A stretch of DNA of 7,595 bases from JAAZBW01 sp035647855 (GCA_035647855.1 DASRMP010000080.1:1-7595), one strand, 5' to 3'; counted from the stretch's first letter, positions 1 through 6,868 are shown. Numbers and translations are program-made. Notes: generated from the sequence alone by a model not told the origin.

Positions 1-34
1 GCCCATCACCCCCAGGCGTCAGGAGCGCCGCCCC

Positions 35-42
35 AGGAAGGA
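35..42 (+). promoter_or_regulatory. Ribosome binding site of the monooxygenase gene
   Basis: The purine run AGGAAGGA lies five bases before the ATG at 48 and supports that start. The 47 bases ahead of the gene show no promoter hexamers I would trust. All three forward frames are open there, so an upstream gene may end before the window, or the true promoter may lie outside it. Confidence 0.6.
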
Positions 43-47
43 ACAAC

Positions 48-1175
48 ATGGAAGCCTCGGCCATCAAGAACCTGAAGATCGTCATCGTCGGCGGCGGCTA
101 CGCGGGCGCCACGGCGGCGATCGCGCTCAGCAACCTGGGCGCGGACGTGCACGTCTACGAGCAGGCGGTCTCCACCGGGGAGGTCGGTGCCGGGATCGGC
201 CTGCGCCCCCCGACCGTCCAGGCGTTCCGCGACCTCGGCGCGTTCGATGAGATCGCCGCCGTGAGCTCGCCCTCCGACTACATGGAGATCCTCTCCCCGG
301 ACGGCCACCTCCTGATGCGCGAGGAGTGGCCCGGCATCCACGCGTACGAGGAGGAGACCAAGACCCGCTTCATCCACCGCGCCGACTTCATCGACGCGAT
401 CATCGGACTGGTCGAGGGCGACCGCTTCCACCTCGGCCACCGCATGGACACGATCACGGACAACGGCCAGACCGCCACCGTCCACTTCGACAACGGCACC
501 GAAGTCACCGCCGACCTCGTGATCGGCGCCGACGGCATCCGCTCCCGCGTCCGCAACCAGATCCTCGGCCACGCGGAGCCCGTGTTCTCCGGTCTCATCG
601 CGATCCGTGCCGTCATCGACGCCGATGCCACCCACGGACTCGCCGACGACGACAACCTCCACCTGTGGGTCAACCCGTCCGGCTCGATGATCTACTTCCT
701 GCCGCTCCGCCACCGGAACCAGGTGTCCTTCGACATCACCGCGCCGATGGCCGAGGCGCTCGCGAACCCCGAACTCACCCACGCGGAGATCAACGCCCTC
801 GTGGCCGGCTTCGACGAGCGCCTCATCAAGATCACCGAAGCTCTCGAGATGTCCACCGTCAACCAGCGCGGCGGCTTCGACATCGAGAAGCAGCCGCAGT
901 GGCACACCGACTCCGTGGTCCTCATCGGCGACGCCGCCCACGCGATGCTCTGGCACCAGGGCCAGGGCGCGAACTCCGCGGTCCTCGACGCCAAGGCTCT
1001 CGCGGAGCACATCGCCGAGGCCGCCACCGTGCCCGAGGCGCTCGCCGCGTACCAGGCGGAGCGCAAGCCGATCACGGACGTCCTCCAGGACATCTCCCGC
1101 GTGGTTCCGTCCCTCGATACCGACGACGTGTTCCCGGAGACCCAGACCTTCGAGAAGGGCGCTGCTGTCAGGTGA
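48..1175 (+). CDS. FAD-dependent aromatic-ring monooxygenase (class A, salicylate/3-hydroxybenzoate hydroxylase-like)
   Basis: A 375-residue flavoprotein that should use NAD(P)H and O2 to hydroxylate a phenolic or aromatic acid in the cytoplasm. Seen: an N-terminal dinucleotide-binding motif GGGYAG at residues 15-20 after a hydrophobic beta strand, followed by the acidic end of the second strand (YEQ, 38-40); the DG motif GADGIRSRVR at 160-169; and the FAD-ribityl motif GDAAHAM at 294-300, continuing into HQGQGAN (303-309). These three motifs in this order define class A flavin hydroxylases. The ATG at 48 follows a good ribosome site (AGGAAGGA, 35-42), and no other start lies in frame upstream within the window. 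With gentisate-pathway genes downstream, a 3-hydroxybenzoate 6-hydroxylase or salicylate 5-hydroxylase role is plausible. However, the protein is shorter than typical 3-hydroxybenzoate 6-hydroxylases (above 400 residues) and nearer the size of 6-hydroxynicotinate 3-monooxygenase types. Family is confident; substrate is not. Confidence 0.9.
   Translation: MEASAIKNLKIVIVGGGYAGATAAIALSNLGADVHVYEQAVSTGEVGAGIGLRPPTVQAFRDLGAFDEIAAVSSPSDYMEILSPDGHLLMREEWPGIHAYEEETKTRFIHRADFIDAIIGLVEGDRFHLGHRMDTITDNGQTATVHFDNGTEVTADLVIGADGIRSRVRNQILGHAEPVFSGLIAIRAVIDADATHGLADDDNLHLWVNPSGSMIYFLPLRHRNQVSFDITAPMAEALANPELTHAEINALVAGFDERLIKITEALEMSTVNQRGGFDIEKQPQWHTDSVVLIGDAAHAMLWHQGQGANSAVLDAKALAEHIAEAATVPEALAAYQAERKPITDVLQDISRVVPSLDTDDVFPETQTFEKGAAVR
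1172..1175 (+). promoter_or_regulatory. GTGA stop/start overlap, translational coupling
   Basis: The TGA that ends the monooxygenase (1173-1175) shares two bases with the GTG that starts the hydrolase (1172-1174). With only a weak purine stretch upstream (GAGAAGGGC, near 1152-1160), re-initiation by the terminating ribosome is the likely mode of translation, tying the amounts of the two enzymes together. Confidence 0.7.
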
Positions 1176-2092
1176 TTCACCCGGAGATTGCCAAGATTCT
1201 GGCGGTTCTGCCCTCCCCGGACGGCTCCCCGATCGATCCGGTTGCCATGCGCGCGGCCGAGGAGGCGCGCGTGGCGCCGGTCGAGGACCGGTTGCAGGTG
1301 CACGAGGTCGCCGACCTCGTCGCGGACACGGACGCAGGCGAGGTCCCGGTGCGGATCTACACGCCCACGGCGGCCAACGCGTACGGCCTGCTCGTGTACT
1401 TCCACGGCGGGGCGTTCTTCCAGGGCAGCATCGAGACCGTCGACCACGTGGCGCGGGCCCTGGCCAAGGAGACCGGGTACCGGGTGATCTCCGTGGGCTT
1501 CAGGCTCGCGCCCGAGCACGCCTTCCCGGCGGGCCTCGAGGACTGCTACGGCGTGGTGCGCTGGGCCGCAGCGAACGGAGCGGCCCTGAAGTGGGACGGC
1601 ACCAACCTCGCGCTCGCGGGCGACAGTTCGGGCGGCACGTTCGTGGCCGCCGTCGTCGCGAAGGCGAGGGACGACGGTTTCGATGCGATCAGCCACCAGG
1701 TGCTCTACTACCCGTCGCTGGACCTGGACTTCGACGTCGAGCGGTACGGCTCACTGAAGGAGAACGCGGTGGGATACGGCCTGGAGACGGCGGGGCTGAA
1801 GCCCTTCAACGCGTTCTACGTCGGCAGCGGCGCGGATCCTGACGATCCGCTCGTCTCGCCGATCAAGCGCGAGAACCTCTCCGGACTGCCGCCCGCGCTC
1901 ATCGTCACCGCGCAGTACGACCCGTTGCGCGACGAGGGTGAACTCTACGGCGAGCGACTCCGGGAGGCCGGAGTCGATGCCACGGTCCGCCGGTACGAGA
2001 CGGCGAACCACGGGTTTGCCGTGAACTTCTCGTGGCTCCCGGAGTTCTACAAGGTCTTCGAGGAGACCGCGGAATTCCTCACCGCGAAGTGA
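1172..2092 (+). CDS. Alpha/beta hydrolase, hormone-sensitive-lipase-like (family IV) esterase
   Basis: A 306-residue cytoplasmic carboxylester hydrolase. Seen: the oxyanion-hole motif HGGAF (78-82), the nucleophile elbow GDSSGG (150-155, catalytic Ser152), the acid Asp250 in a YDPLRDEG motif, and His280 in ANHGF. The triad is complete and correctly spaced. The RLAPEHAFPA block (111-120) is typical of the family. The length is normal for the family and there is no signal peptide. The start is taken as the GTG at 1172, which overlaps the stop of the monooxygenase gene (GTGA). No strong separate ribosome site precedes it, so it is probably translated by coupling; the same frame stays open far upstream but only as a shadow of the monooxygenase gene. 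The coupling suggests it acts on the same compound or on the monooxygenase product. The acyl and alcohol groups of its substrate cannot be read from the sequence. Confidence 0.9.
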   Translation: MIHPEIAKILAVLPSPDGSPIDPVAMRAAEEARVAPVEDRLQVHEVADLVADTDAGEVPVRIYTPTAANAYGLLVYFHGGAFFQGSIETVDHVARALAKETGYRVISVGFRLAPEHAFPAGLEDCYGVVRWAAANGAALKWDGTNLALAGDSSGGTFVAAVVAKARDDGFDAISHQVLYYPSLDLDFDVERYGSLKENAVGYGLETAGLKPFNAFYVGSGADPDDPLVSPIKRENLSGLPPALIVTAQYDPLRDEGELYGERLREAGVDATVRRYETANHGFAVNFSWLPEFYKVFEETAEFLTAK

Positions 2093-2102
2093 CCACGAGG
2101 GC

Positions 2103-2110
2103 GGACGGAG
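2103..2110 (+). promoter_or_regulatory. Ribosome binding site that fixes the MBL-hydrolase start
   Basis: GGACGGAG lies five bases before the ATG at 2116, inside the 23-base gap after the esterase stop. It favours this start over the in-frame ATG at 2032, which lies inside the preceding gene. Confidence 0.6.
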
Positions 2111-2115
2111 ACCGC

Positions 2116-3048
2116 ATGACGCACGACGTGAAGATCCATCCCCTTGTCTCTCCCTGGGGACGGTTCGGCCTCTACAGCTTCTTCATCGATGCGCCGGAAC
2201 CGGCGATCATCGACACGGGCACGGCCGAATCCCCTGCCGGCGGCATCGTCCCGGAGCTGGAGCGGCTCGGGCGGAGCGTCGAGGAGATCCGCTGGATCCT
2301 GCTCACGCACGGCCACATCGATCACCTCGGCGGCGCGTACGCGCTGTGGGAGATGACCGGGCGGCGCGCCAACGTGGTCATCCACGAGGCGGACGCGGAT
2401 CTGCTGCGCTCGCGGCGCGCGCACGTGGATCTGTATCTCGCGATCCGCGACCAATATCTCCGGGACCCCGGCGCCGAGGCCGAGCAGACCCGCATGGCCG
2501 AGTCGGTCATCTCTGGCGAGATGGAACCGACTCTGACCGTGCGGGGTGGGGAGAAGCTCGCGCTGGGAGGCGGAGTCGGGGTCTCGGTCCACCACGTTCC
2601 GGGGCACACGCCGGGTTCGGTCGCGTACGCGGTCGAGGGGCAGAACGCCGTCTTCACGGGAGATGCCGTCCAGGTGTACGGCGGCGCGAATGGATTCCCG
2701 GGCTATGAGGACCCGGCCGCGGCGCGCGCGAGTCTGGAACACCTGCGGGAGCTGGCGCCGTCGTACATGTACCTCGGGCACCCGTACCGGCGTGCGGACG
2801 GGCGGCCGTACGGCGTCGAACTGGACGCGGCGGCGGCGCAGGAGGCGATCCGAGAGAGCCTCGAGAGCGAGGCGCGCATCCGGGACGCTGCGGAGCGGTA
2901 CCTGGCCGGCGGCCTGGAGGAGACGGACTCGCCATACTCGCCGTTTGAGGCGGTCGCGGAGGAACTCGGATACACGGCCGATCCGGCGCTGGAGCCCTCG
3001 CCGTTCTTCACCACACTGCACGGTTACCGGGCGGAGCATTCGGGCTGA
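2116..3048 (+). CDS. Metallo-beta-lactamase-fold metal-dependent hydrolase
   Basis: A 310-residue MBL-fold hydrolase with a full dinuclear metal site. Seen: THGHIDH (64-70), giving ligands His65, His67, Asp69 and His70; His164 in PGHTPGS (162-168); the bridging Asp183 in TGDA; and His222 in YLGHPYR. An acidic/arginine-rich, probably helical insert (about 92-135) and a charged helical tail (about 235-265) could cap the active site. The family includes glyoxalase II, lactonases, arylsulfatases and various esterases, so the reaction is undetermined; lactone or thioester hydrolysis would fit its neighbours. The ATG at 2116 is chosen because GGACGGAG lies just upstream and because the protein begins at the usual N-terminal strand. 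An upstream in-frame ATG at 2032 would overlap the esterase gene by about 60 bases and is unlikely. Codon use is looser (GAT, TAT, CAA, CGG present) than in the first gene. Confidence 0.9.
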   Translation: MTHDVKIHPLVSPWGRFGLYSFFIDAPEPAIIDTGTAESPAGGIVPELERLGRSVEEIRWILLTHGHIDHLGGAYALWEMTGRRANVVIHEADADLLRSRRAHVDLYLAIRDQYLRDPGAEAEQTRMAESVISGEMEPTLTVRGGEKLALGGGVGVSVHHVPGHTPGSVAYAVEGQNAVFTGDAVQVYGGANGFPGYEDPAAARASLEHLRELAPSYMYLGHPYRRADGRPYGVELDAAAAQEAIRESLESEARIRDAAERYLAGGLEETDSPYSPFEAVAEELGYTADPALEPSPFFTTLHGYRAEHSG

Positions 3049-3081
3049 GCGAGCCGGCGGAGGACTTGGACCACACGAAAC

Positions 3082-3093
3082 GAGGAGAAGGAG
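3082..3093 (+). promoter_or_regulatory. Ribosome binding site that fixes the CocE-type gene start
   Basis: GAGGAGAAGGAG lies ten bases before the ATG at 3104, within the 55-base gap after the MBL gene. It decides the start: the same frame stays open far upstream into the MBL gene, but that extension is an arginine-rich shadow translation. Confidence 0.65.
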
Positions 3094-3103
3094 CAGCATT
3101 CCG

Positions 3104-4825
3104 ATGGCGGACTATCAGACGGTGAGCGCGGGGGACCAGGAGATCGCCGTCCGGAAGGACCTGCGCGTCCCAATGCGCGACGGCGTCACCCTCGCCGCCG
3201 ACGCCTACCACGGAACCGCGGAGAAGCCGCGCCCGGCGCTGGTCGCACTGAGTCCGTACGGCAAGGAGCTGCAGGCCCTCGCGCTGACGCTGCCGCCGCA
3301 GCGGCGGCCCTCCCCGATGTGGGACGGCTGCATCGAGGCCGGCGATATCGCCCTCGTGGTGAAGAACGATTACGTGCATGTCATCGGCGATCTGCGCGGC
3401 AGCGGCGCATCCGAAGGCGAGCACATCGGCAACTACAACGCCGGGGGAGTGCCGCTCGGGCAGGACGCTCACGACTTCATCGAGTGGGTGGCGGCGCAGC
3501 CGTGGTGCGACGGCAACGTGGGGATGATCGGTATCTCGTACTTCGGATCGATGCAGGTGCTGGCGGCGGCGGAGCGCCCGCCGTCGTTGAGGGCGATCTT
3601 CGTCTCGGGCGGCCACTACGACTTCTACGAGACCACCTACCACGGCGGCATCATGTGGCTCATGCCGCGGGCGGCGCGCGAGGGGCGCGGCGGCGATTCG
3701 GGCTGGGCGTTCACGGACGGCGTGAAGTCGCGGATGCTCGAGACGTACTCACCGGAGGAGATCCGGGAGCGCGTGGCGGCGCGGCTCGCGGACCCGGACG
3801 TGGCGGCGTGGCCGAACATGGTCCACAACCTCCACTACCCGAAGCACCACGAGGCCTGGTTCGACATCATCACCAACGAGCTCGACGGCGAGTGGTACGA
3901 GGAGCGCAACCCCATCACGCTCGCCCCGAACATCGAGATCCCGGTGTGGCTGCAACTCGACCAGGGCCGCGGCTGGACGCTGGACGGCACGATCGAACTG
4001 TACAAGGCGCTGAAGGGGCCGAAGAAGCTGGACATCGGCCCGTACCCGCCGATGCAGTCGCGGCCGTTCATCGAAGAGCACGAGAAGATGTTCCGCTGGT
4101 ACGACTACTGGATCCGCGGCATCGACAACGGCGTCATGGACGAACCACCCATCACGATCCACGTGGAGGGCACGCGCGAATGGGTGACCTCTGGTGAGTG
4201 GCCGGTGCCCGATGTCGAGTACCGGCCGCTGTACCTGCGGCCACGCGGAAAGCTGCTCGCGGAGCCCGAGCCGATGGGCGTCGATCACGTGGGCCAGGAC
4301 GGCTTCTTCCAGGCGCCGCTCACGGTCACGGACAAGGTGGAGATCCTCCGCTGGGAGACGCCACCATTCACGACGACGACGCAGATGATCGGGACCGGCG
4401 CCGCGCACATCTTCCTGGAGATCGACCAGCCGGACACCAACATCATCCTGCGGCTGTGGGACACGGCCCCGAACGGCAAGCGGCAACTGGTCACCACCGG
4501 CTACCTGAAGGCCTCGCACCGCGAACTCGACGATCGGACCACCGAAGGCAGCCCCTACCACCCGCACACGCGGACCGAGCCGGTGGAACCGGGGAAGATC
4601 GAGGAGTACGTGGTCCGGATCTACCCGTTCGCCGCGGCGTTCCTGCCCGGGCACAAGCTCACCGTGGAGCTCTCCAACAACGAGCCCCTCACGGACGCGC
4701 ACAACGCGCTGCTGCCGCCGGACTCGTTCCACCTGCCGGTGGGACGCCCGGTCACGCACAAGATCTACCGGGACGCGGAGCACCGGTCGCGGCTCGTGCT
4801 CCCGTTCAGGACCCGCGAGGGATAG
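3104..4825 (+). CDS. CocE/NonD family hydrolase (peptidase S15-type alpha/beta hydrolase)
   Basis: A 573-residue hydrolase with the layout of cocaine esterase and X-Pro dipeptidyl-peptidases: an N-terminal alpha/beta-hydrolase domain (about 15-345), with a helical cap near 175-265, and a C-terminal jelly-roll domain (about 370-570). Seen: VPMRDGVTLAADAY (22-35), the family's opening strand pair; a candidate oxyanion-hole Tyr52 in SPYGK; DLRGSGASEG (96-105); and the nucleophile elbow GISYFG (143-148, Ser145). Asp286 in LQLDQG is the likely acid. Where most relatives have a GPWxH motif with the catalytic histidine, this protein has GPYPPM (312-317) with no histidine; the nearest is His326. FRWYDYWIRGIDNG (330-343) closes the domain as usual. 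No signal peptide is visible, so it is likely cytoplasmic. The start at 3104 follows a strong purine-rich ribosome site. It should cleave an ester or amide; the substrate is unknown. Confidence 0.88.
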   Translation: MADYQTVSAGDQEIAVRKDLRVPMRDGVTLAADAYHGTAEKPRPALVALSPYGKELQALALTLPPQRRPSPMWDGCIEAGDIALVVKNDYVHVIGDLRGSGASEGEHIGNYNAGGVPLGQDAHDFIEWVAAQPWCDGNVGMIGISYFGSMQVLAAAERPPSLRAIFVSGGHYDFYETTYHGGIMWLMPRAAREGRGGDSGWAFTDGVKSRMLETYSPEEIRERVAARLADPDVAAWPNMVHNLHYPKHHEAWFDIITNELDGEWYEERNPITLAPNIEIPVWLQLDQGRGWTLDGTIELYKALKGPKKLDIGPYPPMQSRPFIEEHEKMFRWYDYWIRGIDNGVMDEPPITIHVEGTREWVTSGEWPVPDVEYRPLYLRPRGKLLAEPEPMGVDHVGQDGFFQAPLTVTDKVEILRWETPPFTTTTQMIGTGAAHIFLEIDQPDTNIILRLWDTAPNGKRQLVTTGYLKASHRELDDRTTEGSPYHPHTRTEPVEPGKIEEYVVRIYPFAAAFLPGHKLTVELSNNEPLTDAHNALLPPDSFHLPVGRPVTHKIYRDAEHRSRLVLPFRTREG

Positions 4826-4910
4826 GCCACCGCGGGCGCCGTCGTGAACCGCGCCGCACACCCCCCAACAAGCACCCCTGCATCGCCCCGCCAGAACAAG
4901 AGGAGAAGAA
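4826..4910 (+). other. Longest intergenic gap, C-rich leader and ribosome site
   Basis: The 85-base gap between the CocE-type gene and the dioxygenase gene is the longest in the window. Its middle (4857-4892) is strikingly C-rich and G-poor (22 C and 4 G in 36 bases), and it ends in AAGAGGAGAAG just before the ATG at 4911, a strong ribosome site. I see no convincing promoter hexamers, terminator hairpin or operator palindrome. The unstructured leader could help strong translation of the dioxygenase, or a promoter of unrecognised type could lie here. Confidence 0.4.
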
Positions 4911-6044
4911 ATGCCGAACACTCACCCCACTCCGGTGAAGCTGGAGGCGCTCGACCGCCCGAACCAGCCGCCCGTCACCCCGGAACTCATCGACCTCTAC
5001 AAGGGGTTCGAGGAAGAGATGATGGTCCCGCTCTGGTACGACATCGGCAACCTCATGCCGTTCCACCCGGAGACCAAGGCCGCGGCGCACGTGTGGCGCT
5101 GGGAGAACGTCATCAAACTCGCAGAGAAGTCCGGCGAGATCGTGCCCGTCAGCCGCGGCGGCGAGCGCCGCGCGATCGCGTTGGCGAACCCCCTCCTGGA
5201 CGGGCGCCCCTACGCCACGCCCACCCTGTGGGCCGCGGTTCAGTACCTCTGCCCGGAGGAGATCGCGCCGTACCATCGGCACACGCAGAACGCGTTCCGC
5301 TTCGTGGTCGAGGGCGAGGGCGTCTGGACGCTCGTCAACTCGGACCCGGTGCCGATGCGCCGCGGCGACTTCCTGCCGCAGGGCGGCTGGGCGTGGCACG
5401 CCCACCAGAACCCCTCGCTGCACTCCATGGCGTGGATCGACGGACTGGACATCCCGTTCCAGCACGAGATCGAATCGGGCTTCTTCGAGTACGGCCCGGA
5501 CGAGCTCGACACCCTTGAGACCCCGGACGTCTCTCGCTCCGAGATGCTCTGGGGCCGCCCCGGTCTCGCGCCGCTACGCTCCCTCGGCCCGACGCCGAAG
5601 TCGCCGCTGCTCGCCTACCGCTGGGAGAACACGGACGCCGCCCTGCGCGACCAGCTGATCCTCGAGAAGGCGGGCCACGCCGTCACCGTCGAGCCCGGGC
5701 ACGCGGCCGTCCGCTTCACCAACCCGAACAACGGCCTCGACACCCTGCCGACCATCCGCACCGAGATGCACCGCATCGCCGCAGGTGCCGAGACCGCGCC
5801 GGTCAAGGAGACCGGATCGTCCGTCTACCAGGTCTTCGACGGCACCGGCACGATCACGATCGGCGAAGAGACGTGGAACGTCTCCCGCGGCGACCTGTTC
5901 GTCGTCCCGAGCTGGAAGGCCTTCTCGGTCAAGGCCGATGCCGGCCAGGAAGGCTCCGACTCCGGCGCGTTCGACCTGTTCCGCTTCTCCGACTCCCCGA
6001 TGTTCGAGAAGCTCGACCTTCACCGGATCGAGGTGGTCAAGTGA
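4911..6044 (+). CDS. gtdA: Gentisate 1,2-dioxygenase (bicupin, Fe(II)-dependent)
   Basis: A 377-residue bicupin ring-cleavage dioxygenase. The family opens gentisate between the carboxylate- and hydroxyl-bearing carbons to give maleylpyruvate. Seen: an N-terminal region with LWYDIGNLMP (41-50) and VWRWENV (61-67); the first cupin with HRHTQ (122-126), giving iron ligands His122 and His124; FRFVVEGEG (129-137), with Arg130 at the usual substrate-carboxylate position; and the third ligand His163 in WAWHAH (160-165). IDGLDIPF (176-183) is a family hallmark. The second cupin (about 300-345, with RGDLFVVPSW) has no metal histidines, as expected. The length is normal. Around His163 the text reads GGWAWHAHQN where I recall most gentisate dioxygenases having a P-W-T-W-H-D-H-G-N type sequence, so a substituted gentisate, salicylate or hydroxynaphthoate-like substrate is possible. 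Downstream genes 6 and 7 support a maleylpyruvate-type product. Strongly C-ending codons suggest high expression. Confidence 0.88.
   Translation: MPNTHPTPVKLEALDRPNQPPVTPELIDLYKGFEEEMMVPLWYDIGNLMPFHPETKAAAHVWRWENVIKLAEKSGEIVPVSRGGERRAIALANPLLDGRPYATPTLWAAVQYLCPEEIAPYHRHTQNAFRFVVEGEGVWTLVNSDPVPMRRGDFLPQGGWAWHAHQNPSLHSMAWIDGLDIPFQHEIESGFFEYGPDELDTLETPDVSRSEMLWGRPGLAPLRSLGPTPKSPLLAYRWENTDAALRDQLILEKAGHAVTVEPGHAAVRFTNPNNGLDTLPTIRTEMHRIAAGAETAPVKETGSSVYQVFDGTGTITIGEETWNVSRGDLFVVPSWKAFSVKADAGQEGSDSGAFDLFRFSDSPMFEKLDLHRIEVVK
6041..6044 (+). promoter_or_regulatory. GTGA stop/start overlap between dioxygenase and FAH genes
   Basis: The second GTGA junction in this operon. The TGA of the dioxygenase (6042-6044) overlaps the GTG of the FAH gene (6041-6043). 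Unlike the first junction it has a clear ribosome site, GAGGTGG at 6030-6036, so both coupling and direct initiation are possible. Confidence 0.65.
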
Positions 6045-6868
6045 GGCTCGCAACGCTCCGTACCTCCGAGGGAACGCGGGCCGTCCGGGTCGACGACGGC
6101 GTGCTCGTCGATCTCGGCGCCGCCGACCTCGGCGAGTTCCTCGCCATCCCGCACTGGGCCGAGGCCGCGGAGACCGCCGCCGGCGAGACCCACCCGCTGG
6201 AGGGCGCCGAGTTTGCCACGCTCGTGCCCGCGCCGTCGAAGGTGGTGTGCGTGGGACTCAACTACAGGAACCACATCCAAGAGATGGGGCGGCCGCTGCC
6301 GGACTACCCCACTTTGTTCACCAAGTTCGCGGACACCCTGATCGGGCCCGCCGACCACATCGTGCGCCCGGCCGAGACCGCCCAGTTCGACTGGGAGGCC
6401 GAGCTCACGATCGTGATCGGCCGGCGGGTGCGGCGCGCGCGGGGCACCGAGGCCGAGACCGCGATCGCCGGGTTCACCATCCTGAACGACATCACCTGCC
6501 GAGACTGGCAGTTCCGCACCCGCGAGTGGATGCAGGGCAAGAACTGGGACTCCTCCACGCCCGTGGGCCCCGTGATGGTGACGCCGGACGAACTCGGCGG
6601 CGTGCGGCCCGCGCTGGCCATCTCCACGGAGGTCGACGGCCAGGTCATGCAGTCCGACAACACGGGTGATCTGCTCTTCGATCCGGTCGCACTCGTGGAG
6701 TACGTCTCCACGGTCATCCGGCTGAACCCCGGTGACCTCATCGCCACCGGCACGCCCGGCGGCGTGGGCCACGCCCGCAAGCCTCCGGTGTACCTCGAGG
6801 CGGGGCAGCGCGTGGTCTGCACGATCGAGGGAATCGGCTCGCTGAACAACCTCGTGGTCGCGGGGTGA
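6041..6868 (+). CDS. nagK: Fumarylpyruvate hydrolase (fumarylacetoacetase family)
   Basis: A 275-residue FAH-fold C-C hydrolase, expected to split fumarylpyruvate into fumarate and pyruvate. Seen: a short N-terminal domain (about 1-60), then KVVCVGLNYRNHIQEMG (67-83), the family's substrate-loop signature; the metal ligands Glu119 and Glu121 in DWEAELTIVIG (117-127); NDITCRD (149-155) with Asp150 as third ligand; the KNWDSSTPVGP block (167-177); and GTPGGVG (237-243). The length is usual for bacterial FAH proteins. It starts with a GTG that overlaps the dioxygenase stop (GTGA), with GAGGTGG (6030-6036) as ribosome site. FAH members also include maleylpyruvate hydrolases and 2-oxo-hept-3-ene-dioate isomerases. 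The isomerase gene directly downstream favours fumarylpyruvate as substrate, because an isomerase would not be needed for direct maleylpyruvate hydrolysis. Confidence 0.88.
   Translation: MRLATLRTSEGTRAVRVDDGVLVDLGAADLGEFLAIPHWAEAAETAAGETHPLEGAEFATLVPAPSKVVCVGLNYRNHIQEMGRPLPDYPTLFTKFADTLIGPADHIVRPAETAQFDWEAELTIVIGRRVRRARGTEAETAIAGFTILNDITCRDWQFRTREWMQGKNWDSSTPVGPVMVTPDELGGVRPALAISTEVDGQVMQSDNTGDLLFDPVALVEYVSTVIRLNPGDLIATGTPGGVGHARKPPVYLEAGQRVVCTIEGIGSLNNLVVAG

Noticed and set aside
15..29. Small inverted repeat (GGCG...CGCC-like arms) ahead of the monooxygenase gene
   Set aside because: The stem is only four to five pairs with a five-base loop, a chance event in G+C-rich DNA, and it lacks a T-run for a terminator.
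6..1010. Long open frame on the minus strand opposite the monooxygenase, and similar long minus-strand frames at 2047-3099, 3749-4921 and 6020-7318
   Set aside because: Long antisense frames are expected in G+C-rich genes with biased third positions. Their Val/Asp/Arg-rich translations show no recognisable motif, while the + strand genes carry complete active-site motifs.
326..1171. Upstream extension of the esterase frame, giving an apparent 588-residue fusion protein
   Set aside because: The extension is Arg/Pro/His-rich low-complexity sequence out of frame with the well-conserved monooxygenase. Recognisable esterase sequence begins only near the GTG at 1172.
2546..3103. Upstream extension of the CocE-type frame into the MBL gene
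   Set aside because: It is arginine- and serine-rich shadow translation of the MBL gene. A strong ribosome site and a typical N-terminus place the start at 3104.
3049..3103. Possible promoter in the gap between the MBL and CocE-type genes
   Set aside because: Apart from the ribosome site at 3082-3093, no spaced hexamers or operator-like palindrome are visible.
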